The notes under the pieces are model-generated. The model saw nothing but the letters and a program-made list of their open reading frames with translations, made no database searches and was not told where the DNA came from. From Thiocapsa imhoffii (GTDB lineage: Bacteria; Pseudomonadota; Gammaproteobacteria; Chromatiales; Chromatiaceae), in assembly GCF_016583985.1 (NCBI RefSeq), contig NZ_NRSD01000009.1, positions 62,001 to 126,000 on the forward strand: a stretch of 64,000 nt of DNA, written 5' to 3'. The position numbers and the translations under genes were made by a program. This document shows, one piece after another, positions 1 to 11,477 of the stretch. Every line of letters starts with the position of its first letter. Position 1 is the stretch's first letter.

Positions 1-2220
<2,220 letters not shown>

Positions 2221-2637
2221 TCATGTCGCGATTTGGGACCAGGCGATCCCTCATCCAGAGATCCGTTCCGTTGACACTCTATTCGGCTGTCGCTCCGATG
2301 ATTATACGTCAAGGCGGCCCTCAGCGCCCACCTGACGGCCTCCTGGCCCGTCATCCTGGGTCATCTCAAACGGCAACGAGAGCGCCGCAGGTGCCTCTTC
2401 TCGAGACAGGGTGTCGTCGCTAACCGCTTCGATCACCCGGGCAGACAGGATGTCGGCAGGTGATGCATGTGATCGACGTCCCGCTATCGGCTTGGGTTGG
2501 CGTGCGTCCAGCGACATCAAGGCCGCCTGAGCACGACGTCTTTCGGTTCGAACGCGGCCGCGCTCGGCTCTCGAGCTCGACGTCAAAGTCCAACTGAGTC
2601 GTTCCCGCGATGAGCGTTCACGCCATGCCGCCCGCAT

Positions 2638-2695
2638 CGTGAAACAGACCTGATGCCATGTTCCACGTGGAACATGGCATCAGGTCTGTTTCACG
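2638..2695. repeat. 58-bp perfect palindrome centred on a parS site
   Basis: Two 29-nt arms are exactly complementary around the centre at 2666/2667. The middle 16 bp are a parS-type ParB site, and the outer ends (2638-2646 CGTGAAACA and 2687-2695 TGTTTCACG) match half-sites of the canonical parS sequence, each with its virtual centre 28 bp from the middle. In RNA it would form a very long hairpin about 120-170 nt past the recF stop, but no T tract follows. The palindrome is seen directly; its role in chromosome segregation is inferred from the core. Confidence 0.9.
2659..2674. promoter_or_regulatory. parS: parS-like ParB binding site 1
   Basis: The 16-bp palindrome TGTTCCACGTGGAACA differs from the consensus TGTTTCACGTGAAACA only by a symmetric T-to-C change, a variant close to parS sites reported near pseudomonad origins. 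ParB loads as a clamp at such sites and spreads to organise and segregate the origin region. Two more copies within 820 bp and the nearby dnaA support the call. parA and parB are not in this window. Confidence 0.85.
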
Positions 2696-2811
2696 GGGTC
2701 GTTTCGAACGCTCCCCCCCCTGCCGTGAGCGGTTGTACCGATCCTGACTCGAAACCTCACCGTCGGTGACCATCCTAGCGATGGCATCCTCATGCGACCC
2801 ATCAGGCCGCA

Positions 2812-3921
2812 TCAAACGCACGCCCGTTGGCTCGTCCGTGGATGTTCCACGTGAAACATTGGGGTGGACTGGCCGCTCGATCCCTCGGCCGCCCGCAAGT
2901 GGTCGCCCCGGACATGCGTCCAAAAACACTGGGCCTCTTGCATCCGATACAGCTGCTCGATCCGAGTCCGGGTCTCGACATCCAGTTCCGCATGCAGGTC
3001 ATCCAATAGCCACAGACAAGGGCTGAGGCCGCCAGCTCGATGCACCTGCTCCGCTGCGATCTGCAAGACACACACGGCCACCTTTGCCTGTCCTCGAGAA
3101 AACCGCATCAATCGGGCGTTCTGTTGGATTGACCAGTCTGCGCGCTGGGGTCCGATCAAGGTCTGGCGTCGATGCCGTTCGGTTGCACGCGTGGCCCTCA
3201 GTGCCTCGTCAAGAGTGCTCTCGACAGACCAACCCGCGGAATAGCTGAGTGCGCACTGGGCGAGAAACGCAAATGGTTTGGCGGCCTCGGCAAACGCCGC
3301 TTGCCAGGCGACCAGAAAGTCCGAACGTGCTTGGTGAACCTGCTGTGCCAAGTCGACAAAGATGGGATCCCACACACAGGACTCGCGCGAACCATTCCGT
3401 AACCACGCGTTGCGTTGATCCAGGACGCGACGAAACTCCGACCGCACGCGCCCGAATTGTGGTTCCACGTGGAACACATTCCAGTCGAGAAAGGTCCGTC
3501 TCAGGGTTGGGTCACCGGCCAGAAGACCCTGCGGATTCTCCCCGACCAACTTGAACCGGATCGGATTCTCGAATGGAGACAGTCGCGTCACAGGGCGTCC
3601 ATTCCAGCGTCTGATCCCCTCGAACCCGGACCACTCGAATGCCAGAATCGTCTCCTGATCGCCCTCCACTCCTTGAAACCGTCCCTCGATGGACATCCGC
3701 TCCGCGCCATCCATGATGAGTGGCCCAGCCTTACGACCTCGAAAACTCCGACCGCGCGACAAGAGGTAGAGCGCCTCCAGTAGGGTCGTTTTTCCGACCC
3801 CGTTCGGTCCAGAAATCACCAGCTGCTGAGCCGTTCCGGAGAGATCCCAAACCAGCTCGCGCAGATTGCGCAGATGACGAACTCGCAGCGAGCTCAGCCG
3901 CGGACTCACGATCGCATTCAT
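2812..3921 (-). CDS. recF: DNA replication and repair protein RecF
   Basis: SMC-like ATPase that helps load RecA at gaps with RecO and RecR. The 369-residue product has the Walker A motif GPNGVGKT at residues 38-45, an ABC-type signature region around FSRGQAKV and a Walker B stretch LWLLDDLHAELD near residue 315, all typical of RecF. It begins 12 bp after the dnaN stop and belongs to the dnaA-dnaN-recF operon. Its coding sequence contains two parS-like sites, read as FHVE both internally (WNVFHVEP) and at the C-terminus (PMFHVEH). Confidence 0.97.
   Translation of the reverse strand: MNAIVSPRLSSLRVRHLRNLRELVWDLSGTAQQLVISGPNGVGKTTLLEALYLLSRGRSFRGRKAGPLIMDGAERMSIEGRFQGVEGDQETILAFEWSGFEGIRRWNGRPVTRLSPFENPIRFKLVGENPQGLLAGDPTLRRTFLDWNVFHVEPQFGRVRSEFRRVLDQRNAWLRNGSRESCVWDPIFVDLAQQVHQARSDFLVAWQAAFAEAAKPFAFLAQCALSYSAGWSVESTLDEALRATRATERHRRQTLIGPQRADWSIQQNARLMRFSRGQAKVAVCVLQIAAEQVHRAGGLSPCLWLLDDLHAELDVETRTRIEQLYRMQEAQCFWTHVRGDHLRAAEGSSGQSTPMFHVEHPRTSQRACV
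2843..2858. promoter_or_regulatory. parS: parS-like ParB binding site 2, inside recF
   Basis: TGTTCCACGTGAAACA matches the consensus at 15 of 16 positions. It lies in the last codons of recF and encodes the MFHVEH stretch of the RecF C-terminus, so site and protein sequence are constrained together. Confidence 0.87.
3461..3476. promoter_or_regulatory. parS: parS-like ParB binding site 3, inside recF
   Basis: GGTTCCACGTGGAACA; read on the minus strand it is TGTTCCACGTGGAACC, the same core as site 1 with one change at the end. It encodes the internal FHVEP of RecF. It lies about 620 bp from site 2 and 800 bp from site 1. Confidence 0.8.
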
Positions 3922-3933
3922 CGCTCACACGGA

Positions 3934-5034
3934 TCACAAGCGCATGGGCATCACGACGTAGGTCTCATCCTCGGCATTCTGACCACGCCATACCGAACTG
4001 CTTCCACCATCATTGAACTGAACCTGAACCTGATCCCCGCTCACGGCATTCAAGGCATCGGACAGATAGGACACATTGAAACCAATGGAGGTCGGTTCTC
4101 CATCGTATTCCAGCTCGATCTCCTCCTCCGCTTCCTCCTGTTCAGGATTGTGCGCCTGCAGACGCAGGACACCGGGCTCGAATGCCAGTCGGACACCTCG
4201 GTATTTTTCGTTCGACAAGATGGCGGTTCGTGCAAGCGCACGTTTCAGCGCCTCGGTGCTCACGAGTGCGACCTTATCGAGTTCGCGTGGAATGACGCGC
4301 TCATATTCAGGGTAGCGGCCATCGACCAACTTCGATGTCATCAACATCTCACCAATCACCAGCCGGATGTTCCGTGGCCCCACCAGAATCTGGATCTCGC
4401 CATCTCCGCCGGATAACTGGCGTTTGAGTTCCAGCACCGTCTTGCTGGGGACGATGACTTGCAGACGATCCTCAATGTCGATGTCCATCGGACACTCGAA
4501 CTTCGCGAGGCGATGTCCGTCGGTGGCGACCGCCGTCATCCCGGTGCGCTGCCATTCAAGCAACAATCCGTTCAGATAATAGCGAACGTCTTGCTGGGCC
4601 ATCGCAAAGGCTGTTTTATCCAAGATGGTGCGGAAGGTTTTCTCGGAGACATGAGCCTCATGTCCCGCGAGATCGACCTGCATCAGCGGAAAATCCGCGG
4701 CAGGAAGGACCCCAAGCGCGAATCGCCCACGCCCTGCCGTTACCGCGCAACGTTCGCCACTCATGCGAAAACGAATCTCCGTTCCTTCGGCGAGATTGCG
4801 CACGATGTCCATCAACTTCCGCGCGGGGAGCGTGGTCTCCCCTTCCTGATGGATGGAGACGGGACAGAAGGCACGAGCCTCGACTTCCAGATCGGTGGCA
4901 CAGAGATCGACCCGATCTCCCTTCGCCGAGACCAGGAGATTCCCGAGAATCGGGAGAGTCTGACGCCGTTCCACGACCCCTACGACCTTGCCCAGCACGG
5001 GCAACAAGCTCTCACGATTGACGACGAACTCCAT
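3934..5034 (-). CDS. dnaN: DNA polymerase III sliding clamp (beta subunit)
   Basis: Ring-shaped clamp that tethers DNA polymerase III and many repair partners to DNA. The start is placed at the ATG at 5034 (MEFVVNRESLLPVL), preceded by GAGAGG eight bases upstream; an upstream in-frame ATG at 5049 would add five atypical residues. The 366-residue length is the usual one, and the C-terminus ends YVVMPMRL, matching the conserved clamp ending. It is co-oriented with dnaA (195-bp gap) and recF (12-bp gap). Confidence 0.97.
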   Translation of the reverse strand: MEFVVNRESLLPVLGKVVGVVERRQTLPILGNLLVSAKGDRVDLCATDLEVEARAFCPVSIHQEGETTLPARKLMDIVRNLAEGTEIRFRMSGERCAVTAGRGRFALGVLPAADFPLMQVDLAGHEAHVSEKTFRTILDKTAFAMAQQDVRYYLNGLLLEWQRTGMTAVATDGHRLAKFECPMDIDIEDRLQVIVPSKTVLELKRQLSGGDGEIQILVGPRNIRLVIGEMLMTSKLVDGRYPEYERVIPRELDKVALVSTEALKRALARTAILSNEKYRGVRLAFEPGVLRLQAHNPEQEEAEEEIELEYDGEPTSIGFNVSYLSDALNAVSGDQVQVQFNDGGSSSVWRGQNAEDETYVVMPMRL

Positions 5035-5228
5035 TGGATGCCCTCTCAATAATCAAATTAAATATATTCATTTCGTTGTAATAAGCCCTGAGGATAACTG
5101 AGCCTATCGTCTAACCAACTGTCAGCACAGGAATTGGGTCGCAGCGTGCAGGTGGTCAACTTCGGGAGAGGCTGTGCATAACTCGGTGCCCGAAACCAGC
5201 GCTCGTGTCATGCACAGGGTATGCACAC
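5035..5228. other. oriC: Candidate replication origin, dnaA-dnaN intergenic region
   Basis: The gap carries one exact DnaA box (TTATGCACA on the minus strand at 5173-5181) and three one-mismatch boxes (5089-5097, 5208-5216, 5219-5227), plus an AT-rich tract at 5048-5084 in an otherwise GC-rich window, suitable as an unwinding element. Some gammaproteobacteria have oriC in this gap, others between rpmH and dnaA, where only one imperfect box (6717-6725) is seen here. The region must also hold any separate dnaN promoter. Box positions are observed; origin function is inferred. Confidence 0.55.
5173..5181 (-). promoter_or_regulatory. DnaA box
   Basis: An exact TTATNCACA match on the minus strand, 48 bp downstream of the dnaA stop. 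It is the best-conserved of four box-like sequences in this gap and may serve origin function, dnaN regulation or both. Confidence 0.7.
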
Positions 5229-6569
5229 TTATGAGGTCAGAATTCTCAACAGATTCTTGTAGTCCTCCTCCAGCGATGCGTCACTCTCTCGCAGAGTTTT
5301 AATGGTCCGTGTCGCGTGCAGCACCGTCGTGTGGTCCCGCCCGCCAAATGCCCGTCCGATCTCCGGTAGGCTGTGCTTGGTCAACTCCTTGGCTAAGGCC
5401 ATGGCCATCTGCCGCGGTCGCGCGATGGAGCGGCTGCGTTTCGCCGAGAGCATGTCTGAAACGCGCAGCTTGTAATACTCAGCTGCCGTTTTTTGAATAT
5501 TTTCAATACTCACCTGTTTGTCTTGGGCTGCAAGCATGTCCTTGAGGGCGTGGCGCGCCAGATCCATGGTGATGGGCTTGCCCGTGAACTGTGAGTTGGC
5601 GATCAAGCGTCTCAGGGCGCCTTCGAGTTCACGAATATTGGAGCGGATCCGCCGGCCGATGAAAAAGGCGACATCCTCTGGCAGGTCAACCCCCCAAAGA
5701 CTCGCCTTGCTGTGCAGGATCGCGACACTCGTCTCGAGATCAGGCGGCTCGATCGCGACCGTCAGTCCCCAACCAAAACGCGATCGCAGGCGCTCTTCGA
5801 GCCCGACGACCTCCTTCGGAAACCGATCGCTCGACAGCACGATCTGCTGACGCGATTCGAACAGGGCATTGAAGGTGTGGAAAAACTCCTCCTGGGAGCG
5901 CTCCTTGCCCGCGAAGAACTGGACATCGTCGATCAAGAGGGCATTCACCGAACGGTAGGTCCGCTTGAAGTCATCGATCCGGTTGTGCTGCAGCGCCTTG
6001 ATCATCTCGGCGACGAACCGCTCGGAGTGGAGGTAGATCACCCGGGCGGTCGGATTGGTCGCGAGCAGAATGTTGCCCACGGCGTGCATCAGATGAGTCT
6101 TGCCGAGTCCGACGCCACCGTAAATGAACAGAGGGTTGTAGGCCGTGCCCGGGTTTTGGCCGATTTGCATCGACGCGGCCCGGGCGAGTTGATTCGATTT
6201 TCCTTCCACAAAGCTGTCGAAGGTGAAGTCCGCATTCAGGTTGGCACTGGCACGCCGCTCCGCGAGATCCGCGTCGGCATCCTCGAGCAGGCTGAGCGAA
6301 ACATCCTCACCACCCCGTCGTTCCGCGGCATCGATCCCGCCAACCTCGAAGCTCAATCGGGCCACTTGTCCGTCGGTGAGCGACCGGCACAACTCCATCA
6401 GTCGCGGTTCATAATGTTGTCGCGTCCAGTCCAGCACGAAGTTGTTCGGCGCGAACAGCCGCAGCCGGTCGCCCTCGATTTGCGCCTGTAGCGGAAGAAT
6501 CCAGGTGTTGAACTCAGCCGAGGTCAATTCTCCTTTCAATTGTTTGACACACTGTTCCCACACACTCAC
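5229..6569 (-). CDS. dnaA: Chromosomal replication initiator DnaA
   Basis: AAA+ initiator that binds DnaA boxes and opens the origin. The chosen start is a GTG at 6569 (reading [16 protein letters not shown]) with a GGGGGA ribosome site; the open frame extends 34 codons further, but that extension does not resemble DnaA. The product is 446 residues: N-terminal DnaB-interaction domain, Walker [10 protein letters not shown] at 151-159, Walker B LLIDDV at 211-216, and the DNA-binding signature [11 protein letters not shown] at 409-419. It heads dnaA-dnaN-recF, divergent from rpmH. Confidence 0.97.
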   Translation of the reverse strand: MSVWEQCVKQLKGELTSAEFNTWILPLQAQIEGDRLRLFAPNNFVLDWTRQHYEPRLMELCRSLTDGQVARLSFEVGGIDAAERRGGEDVSLSLLEDADADLAERRASANLNADFTFDSFVEGKSNQLARAASMQIGQNPGTAYNPLFIYGGVGLGKTHLMHAVGNILLATNPTARVIYLHSERFVAEMIKALQHNRIDDFKRTYRSVNALLIDDVQFFAGKERSQEEFFHTFNALFESRQQIVLSSDRFPKEVVGLEERLRSRFGWGLTVAIEPPDLETSVAILHSKASLWGVDLPEDVAFFIGRRIRSNIRELEGALRRLIANSQFTGKPITMDLARHALKDMLAAQDKQVSIENIQKTAAEYYKLRVSDMLSAKRSRSIARPRQMAMALAKELTKHSLPEIGRAFGGRDHTTVLHATRTIKTLRESDASLEEDYKNLLRILTS

Positions 6570-6758
6570 GGCGATCCCCCGGTTATCGTGTTCTGATGAC
6601 GTCACAGAAGCCAGTCGCGCGCGCAGATCGGCCTGCGCCGGTTGCGCCCGCGGTTCCTGCTCGCGGGCCACTACCCCTCGACCTAAGATGGGTCAGTCTA
6701 GTCTTCTGGCCAGGACTGATCCACAATCACCAGAGCAGCCTTCACTGCGTCCTGGGCA

Positions 6759-6787
6759 TTGACTTTACCGCTCAAACTGCTTATGTT
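6759..6787 (+). promoter_or_regulatory. Predicted sigma-70 promoter of rpmH
   Basis: TTGACT at 6759-6764 and TATGTT at 6782-6787 with an ideal 17-bp spacer, about 65 bp before the rpmH start. A one-mismatch DnaA box (TGATCCACA, 6717-6725) lies just upstream, between this promoter and dnaA. Confidence 0.65.
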
Positions 6788-6851
6788 TCGGGACTTTTTA
6801 AGGCGCGGCCAAAGCCAGCGGACCTTCATCCCGAATTGCGGAGTATCGATC

Positions 6852-6986
6852 ATGAAACGCACCTTCCAACCGAGCCGCCTCAAGCGCGCACGAACCCATG
6901 GTTTTCGCGCGCGCAGCGCGACCAAGAACGGGCGTCGGGTCATCAATGCCCGTCGTGCGAAAGGACGCAAGCGTCTGATCCCCTGA
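6852..6986 (+). CDS. rpmH: 50S ribosomal protein L34
   Basis: The 44-residue product [20 protein letters not shown]... is a standard L34: short, strongly basic and ending KGRKRLIP. The ATG at 6852 has a GGAG ribosome site. It opens the plus-strand rpmH-rnpA-yidD-yidC-mnmE cluster. Confidence 0.98.
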   Translation: MKRTFQPSRLKRARTHGFRARSATKNGRRVINARRAKGRKRLIP

Positions 6987-7021
6987 CTTCCAAACCCCAT
7001 TCTGGCCAGCGTCGCGATGGC

Positions 7022-7399
7022 TTGAAGACGAATCCTGGGCGCGACGAAAGGTTTCCACGGGACCATCGACTCACCACATCGACAGCATTTCGTAAGGTCT
7101 TCGCAGCCCCTCTCCGCTATCGTGGGTCCGGTTACCTCGTGCTGTTCCGTGCGAATCCGACCGGTCCGGCTCGATTGGGACTTGCGATCGCGAAAAAATG
7201 TGCACGTCGAGCCGTCGACCGAGCGCGCCTCAAACGGATCGCGCGCGAGAGTTTCCGTCGTCACCGAGATCGACTGCACGGCTGGGACATCGTTGTGCTC
7301 TGTGTCCCCGCTGCCCCCACGATGTCGAATGAGCGCTTGTTTGCGAGCCTAGAGCGCGCCTGGATGACCATCGAGAACCAAACATGCGTCGCGTCCTGA
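7022..7399 (+). CDS. rnpA: Ribonuclease P protein component
   Basis: Protein subunit of RNase P, which matures tRNA 5' ends. The frame contains [47 protein letters not shown] and HGWDIVVLC, which align with the RnpA core including the basic RNR-type helix (here [10 protein letters not shown]). There is no ATG in frame after the rpmH stop; the TTG at 7022 is the most plausible start (125 residues) although its ribosome site is weak. The 3' end overlaps yidD by 16 nt. Identity is firm, the start is not. Confidence 0.92.
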   Translation: MKTNPGRDERFPRDHRLTTSTAFRKVFAAPLRYRGSGYLVLFRANPTGPARLGLAIAKKCARRAVDRARLKRIARESFRRHRDRLHGWDIVVLCVPAAPTMSNERLFASLERAWMTIENQTCVAS

Positions 7400-7620
7400 T
7401 CGCACTGATCCGCGCCTACCAGTATCTGATCAGCCCACTGCTCGGCCCGCATTGCCGTTTCCATCCCTCGTGCTCGCACTATGCGGTCGAGGCCATCGAG
7501 CGACACGGACTTGGTTACGGTCTGTACCTTGCGATCCGGAGGGTCTCGCGCTGCCATCCCTGGCACGAAGGCGGCTTCGATCCTGTTCCAACCGAAAGGC
7601 AGAACTCCTCTCATGGATAA
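7384..7620 (+). CDS. yidD: Membrane protein insertion efficiency factor YidD
   Basis: A 78-residue protein with the family hallmarks: [34 protein letters not shown] and a [13 protein letters not shown] ending. It is thought to assist YidC-dependent membrane insertion. It overlaps rnpA upstream and yidC downstream by a few bases, the standard arrangement. Confidence 0.96.
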   Translation: MRRVLIALIRAYQYLISPLLGPHCRFHPSCSHYAVEAIERHGLGYGLYLAIRRVSRCHPWHEGGFDPVPTERQNSSHG

Positions 7621-9301
7621 TCAGCGCTTAATCCTGATCTTCGCCCTCGCCGCGGTTCTGTTCTTGATCTACTCCGCGTGGATGCAAGACTATGGTCGGC
7701 CGGCCCAGCCTCAGGTCGCTCACGAGACGAGCCTGTCGCAGGAAGCCGCCACCCCGACTCCCTCCGCGGGTGCCGAGGATGTCCCCCAGGTGCTGACGAC
7801 ACCCGAGACACTGATGCCGGGGAGCACCCTCTCAGAGATGCAAGCGGCTCCGAGTGAGGCCCCGATCCGCGTTGAAACCGATGTCTTCCACGTTGAGATC
7901 TCCCCTCGTGGCGGGACTGTCTCAGCCGCGTGGCTGCTCGATTACGCAGCGGTTGCCGATCGCCCGGATGACCCCTTCCAGCTTCTCAAACCTGTTCCAC
8001 CGAACATGTTCATCGCCCAGTCCGGACTGCTGGGTGGGGATTCGGTCGATCTGCCGACCCACGAGGCCCTGTTCGAGGCGACCCAAACCCTCTATCAACT
8101 CGGACCCGACCAGGACAGCCTCGAGGTCGAACTCCTCTGGACCAGCGATACCGGGATCGAGGTTCGCAAGCGCTACGTCTTCGAGCGCGGTCGCTACCTC
8201 ATTCGCACCAGCCAGTCGGTGACCAACGACACGGACGCACCAGTGGTCGTGCGTCAGTACAACCAGTTGCAGCGCACGGATCTCTACGATCCCAACGAGT
8301 CACGATTCATTCACACCTTTACCGGTGGGGTCTATTACAGCCCCGAGGACAAGTATAAGAAGGTGTCGTTCGACGACATGCGCAAGGGCAAGCTCGATCG
8401 CACCGTCGTCGATGGCTGGATCGCGATGATGCAGCATTATTTCCTCGCGGCCTGGATTCCGCCGCGCGGCGTCGCCGAAACCTTCTACACCAATGTGCTG
8501 GGGAATACCCGCTACATCATCGGGAAATATTCGCCCGCCGTCAGTATTGCGCCAGGGACCACGCAGGTCTTCGAGAACGAACTCTTCGTCGGTCCCAAGC
8601 TGCAGCACACCTTGTCGAGCATCGCGCCAGGACTGGAACTCGCCGTTGACTACGGCTGGCTCACGGTGATCGCGCAGCCGATCTTCTGGGTCTTGAGCAA
8701 GATCTACCTGTTGGTCGGAAATTGGGGCTGGGCCATCATCTTCTTGACCATCCTCATCAAGCTGCTCTTCTACAAGCTCTCGGAGACCAGCTACAAGTCG
8801 ATGGCGAACATGCGTCAACTTGCGCCTCGACTCCAAGCGCTCAAGGATCGCTACGGTGATGATAAGCAGCGCCTGAATCAGGCGATGATGGAGATGTACA
8901 AGACCGAGAAGATCAACCCGCTCGGTGGCTGTCTCCCGATCCTGATTCAGATTCCAGTGTTCATCGCCCTGTACTGGGTGCTGCTCGAAAGCGTCGAGTT
9001 GCGTTACGCGCCCTTCATTCTCTGGCTCGACAATCTCTCGGCGCCGGACCCCTTCTTCATTCTGCCATTGATCATGGGCGCCTCGATGTTCGTGCAGATG
9101 AAGCTCAATCCGCCGCCTCCGGATCCGATGCAGGCGAAGATCATGATGGCGCTGCCGTTCATATTCACGGTCTTCTTCGCCTTCTTTCCATCGGGACTCG
9201 TGCTCTATTGGACGGTCAACAACCTCCTCTCGATCGCGCAGCAGTGGTACATCACACGGACGATTGAGAAGGAGGCCGCCGCCAACAAACGCAAGCGCTG
9301 A
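7613..9301 (+). CDS. yidC: Membrane protein insertase YidC
   Basis: Inner-membrane insertase acting alone or with SecYEG. Start at ATG 7613 ([23 protein letters not shown]), overlapping the yidD stop by 8 nt, with AAGG upstream. The 562-residue product has an N-terminal signal-anchor helix, a large periplasmic domain (roughly residues 60-345), and the conserved C-terminal bundle including [17 protein letters not shown] and [20 protein letters not shown]. Its basic tail [10 protein letters not shown] is typical. Confidence 0.97.
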   Translation: MDNQRLILIFALAAVLFLIYSAWMQDYGRPAQPQVAHETSLSQEAATPTPSAGAEDVPQVLTTPETLMPGSTLSEMQAAPSEAPIRVETDVFHVEISPRGGTVSAAWLLDYAAVADRPDDPFQLLKPVPPNMFIAQSGLLGGDSVDLPTHEALFEATQTLYQLGPDQDSLEVELLWTSDTGIEVRKRYVFERGRYLIRTSQSVTNDTDAPVVVRQYNQLQRTDLYDPNESRFIHTFTGGVYYSPEDKYKKVSFDDMRKGKLDRTVVDGWIAMMQHYFLAAWIPPRGVAETFYTNVLGNTRYIIGKYSPAVSIAPGTTQVFENELFVGPKLQHTLSSIAPGLELAVDYGWLTVIAQPIFWVLSKIYLLVGNWGWAIIFLTILIKLLFYKLSETSYKSMANMRQLAPRLQALKDRYGDDKQRLNQAMMEMYKTEKINPLGGCLPILIQIPVFIALYWVLLESVELRYAPFILWLDNLSAPDPFFILPLIMGASMFVQMKLNPPPPDPMQAKIMMALPFIFTVFFAFFPSGLVLYWTVNNLLSIAQQWYITRTIEKEAAANKRKR

Positions 9302-9331
9302 TCGGAATCCATCGGCGATGCCATCCGCACC

Positions 9332-10672
9332 ATGACCACGGCCGAGACCATTGTTGCCGTGGCGACTCCACCAGGGATGGGTGGGGTCGGCGTGGTTCGG
9401 ATCAGCGGTCCCGGTGCCCGGGATATCGCCACGAATCTCGTCGGACGCCTTCCAAAGCCCCGTCTCGCAACCCTCTGTGTGTTTCGTGATGCGGCAGGAG
9501 ACTTCATCGATCAGGGTCTCGCCCTCTTCTTCCCGGGTCCTCATTCCTTCACCGGCGAAGATGTCCTCGAGTTACAAGGACATGGCGGTCCTGTCGTCAT
9601 GGACCTCTTGCTCCAGCGCTGCCTCGAGTCTGGTGCCCGCCTCGCTCGGGCCGGCGAGTTCACCGAACGTGCCTTTTTGAATGGGAAACTCGATCTCGCG
9701 CAAGCCGAGGCCGTTGCCGATCTCATCGAGAGTACGAGCGCGCTCGGCGCGCGGCTTGCGGGGCGCAGTCTTCAGGGCGTCTTCTCGGAAAAGATCGAGA
9801 CTCTTCGCGAACACCTGATGCGGGTTCGCGCCTTTCTCGAGGCGACGCTCGATTTTCCCGACGAGGAGTTGGATCTTCCGGCTGATTTTGGTCTCGCCGA
9901 GGATCTGCGCGATCTGCTCGCGCAGACCCAGGCCATCCTGGATCAAGCGCACCAGGGGTGCGTGATTCGCGAGGGTCTCGCGATTGTGCTCGCGGGTCCA
10001 CCGAACGCGGGTAAATCCAGTTTACTCAATGCCTTAGCAGGTCAAGATGCAGCGATCGTGACGCCGATCCCGGGGACGACCCGGGATCCACTGAAGCTCG
10101 ACATTCGCATCGATGGCCTCCCGCTTCGGATCGTCGACACCGCGGGTCTCCGTCACAGCGAAGATCTGGTCGAACAGGAAGGGGTTCGCCGAGCCCAGGC
10201 TCAGCTCGGTGACGCCGAGCTGGTGCTGTGGGTCCGGGATGTCACCCAGGCACCAGATTCCTTGACCCGTGACAGCCTTCCCCCTGGCGTCCCGGTCATC
10301 CGGATCATCAACAAGATCGATCTCATGGGTACGGCGCCGCACGTCCAAGAACGCGATGGCGGCACGCAGATCGCCCTATCGGTCAAGACCGGAGCGGGAC
10401 TGGATCTCTTGCGGTCCCATCTGAAGGAACGCGCGGGGGTCACCGCGCTCGGTGAGGGAGCCTTCGTCGCGCGCCGTCGGCATCTCGACGCCCTGCGCCG
10501 GGCCGTGGCACATCTGGAGGCGGCACGGTCCACGCTTGAACACGGCTCTGGCCCTGAGTTGGTGGCCGAAGACCTGCTGCGCGCCGCGACCTGTCTCGGT
10601 GAGATCACCGGACAGGTGACCTCGGAAGACCTCCTAGGGAGCATCTTCTCGACCTTTTGTATCGGGAAATAA
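9332..10672 (+). CDS. mnmE: tRNA uridine-5-carboxymethylaminomethyl modification GTPase MnmE
   Basis: With MnmG it modifies the wobble uridine of several tRNAs. The 446-residue product has the tetrahydrofolate-binding N-domain (TIVAVATPPGMGGVGVVRIS), the G-domain P-loop GPPNAGKSS at 222-230 and the diagnostic C-terminal FCIGK that carries the catalytic cysteine. It follows yidC by 30 bp. mnmG does not follow here, unlike in many gammaproteobacteria. Confidence 0.98.
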   Translation: MTTAETIVAVATPPGMGGVGVVRISGPGARDIATNLVGRLPKPRLATLCVFRDAAGDFIDQGLALFFPGPHSFTGEDVLELQGHGGPVVMDLLLQRCLESGARLARAGEFTERAFLNGKLDLAQAEAVADLIESTSALGARLAGRSLQGVFSEKIETLREHLMRVRAFLEATLDFPDEELDLPADFGLAEDLRDLLAQTQAILDQAHQGCVIREGLAIVLAGPPNAGKSSLLNALAGQDAAIVTPIPGTTRDPLKLDIRIDGLPLRIVDTAGLRHSEDLVEQEGVRRAQAQLGDAELVLWVRDVTQAPDSLTRDSLPPGVPVIRIINKIDLMGTAPHVQERDGGTQIALSVKTGAGLDLLRSHLKERAGVTALGEGAFVARRRHLDALRRAVAHLEAARSTLEHGSGPELVAEDLLRAATCLGEITGQVTSEDLLGSIFSTFCIGK

Positions 10673-10775
10673 AGGAAGTTCCCGAGTGCGGCGGACGGCC
10701 CCCGCCCATCGCCAAGCGATCCTGATCGCCGAATCGCTCTCCTCACACTCCAGGATACACGGCCGCATGCCGCGT

Positions 10776-11369
10776 TCACCGATCGGAGTCTCGGCGATCA
10801 GGATGGAAGGCTTCATCGACCAGGCTACAGAGGATGTGGCCCAGCGTGATGTGCAGTTCCTGAATATGAGGAGTCTCGGAAGACGGCACCAGGATCGGCA
10901 AATCCACCCGCGTGCGCAGAGCCCCGCCATCACCACCGAGCAAGCCAATCGTGTACAGGCCCAGATGCCGTGCCCGTTCCACCGCGGCAATCAGATTGGG
11001 CGACCGCCCCGAGGTGGAGATAGCGATGAGGAGGTCATCGCGTTGGCTGAGGGCTTCGAGCTGGCGAGCGAAGACCTGATCGAAACCCAGATCGTTGCTG
11101 ATCGCGGTCAGGGCAGATGAGTCGGTGCTGAGCGCCAACGCGGCCAACGCGCGGCGATTCGGCACCCCATAGCGCCCGGTCAGTTCGGCGGCGATGTGTT
11201 GCGCATCGGCAGCCGAGCCACCGTTGCCACAGAGCATAATCTTGTGTCCCGCGGCGAGGGTCGCGATCACGCGATCCGCCATGAGCGTGACCGCTGGACC
11301 AAGTGTGTCGCGCACCAGGGTGGCCAAGCTGATGTGTCGGTCTAGATGCGCCTCGAATCGGTCGTTCAT
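10776..11369 (-). CDS. gmhA: SIS-domain phosphoheptose isomerase (GmhA/DiaA type)
   Basis: Sedoheptulose-7-phosphate isomerase for the first step of ADP-heptose synthesis. The 197-residue product contains the SIS motif [21 protein letters not shown], including the glutamate of the GmhA active site, then [10 protein letters not shown] and [11 protein letters not shown] with the conserved histidine. DiaA, which binds DnaA, is a close homologue of the same size, but these catalytic positions favour GmhA. The start at 11369 ([10 protein letters not shown]) is chosen over ATGs at 11381 and 11438 because of a GAGA element just upstream. It is convergent with mnmE. Confidence 0.85.
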   Translation of the reverse strand: MNDRFEAHLDRHISLATLVRDTLGPAVTLMADRVIATLAAGHKIMLCGNGGSAADAQHIAAELTGRYGVPNRRALAALALSTDSSALTAISNDLGFDQVFARQLEALSQRDDLLIAISTSGRSPNLIAAVERARHLGLYTIGLLGGDGGALRTRVDLPILVPSSETPHIQELHITLGHILCSLVDEAFHPDRRDSDR

Positions 11370-11477
11370 CAGTTCTCGCATGGGTCTGCGGATCCGCGCT
11401 CCGGTGTTCGTGGAACCGACCGCCTCACCGACCCGCATGGTCTAGAATGTGGGCTCAGACGCTCCGAGGTCCCCCCT

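Noticed and set aside
2302-2637. A 111-codon minus-strand open frame in the recF-gyrB gap
   Set aside because: Arg/Ser/Ala-rich composition, no ribosome site and no similarity.
8300-9544. A 414-codon open frame antisense to yidC
   Set aside because: It is opposite a certain gene, and its composition, rich in Glu, Arg, Asp and His, is a by-product of yidC codon use.
10673-10775. Terminator between mnmE and gmhA
   Set aside because: A GCGATC/GATCGC palindrome exists but has a two-base loop and no T tract.
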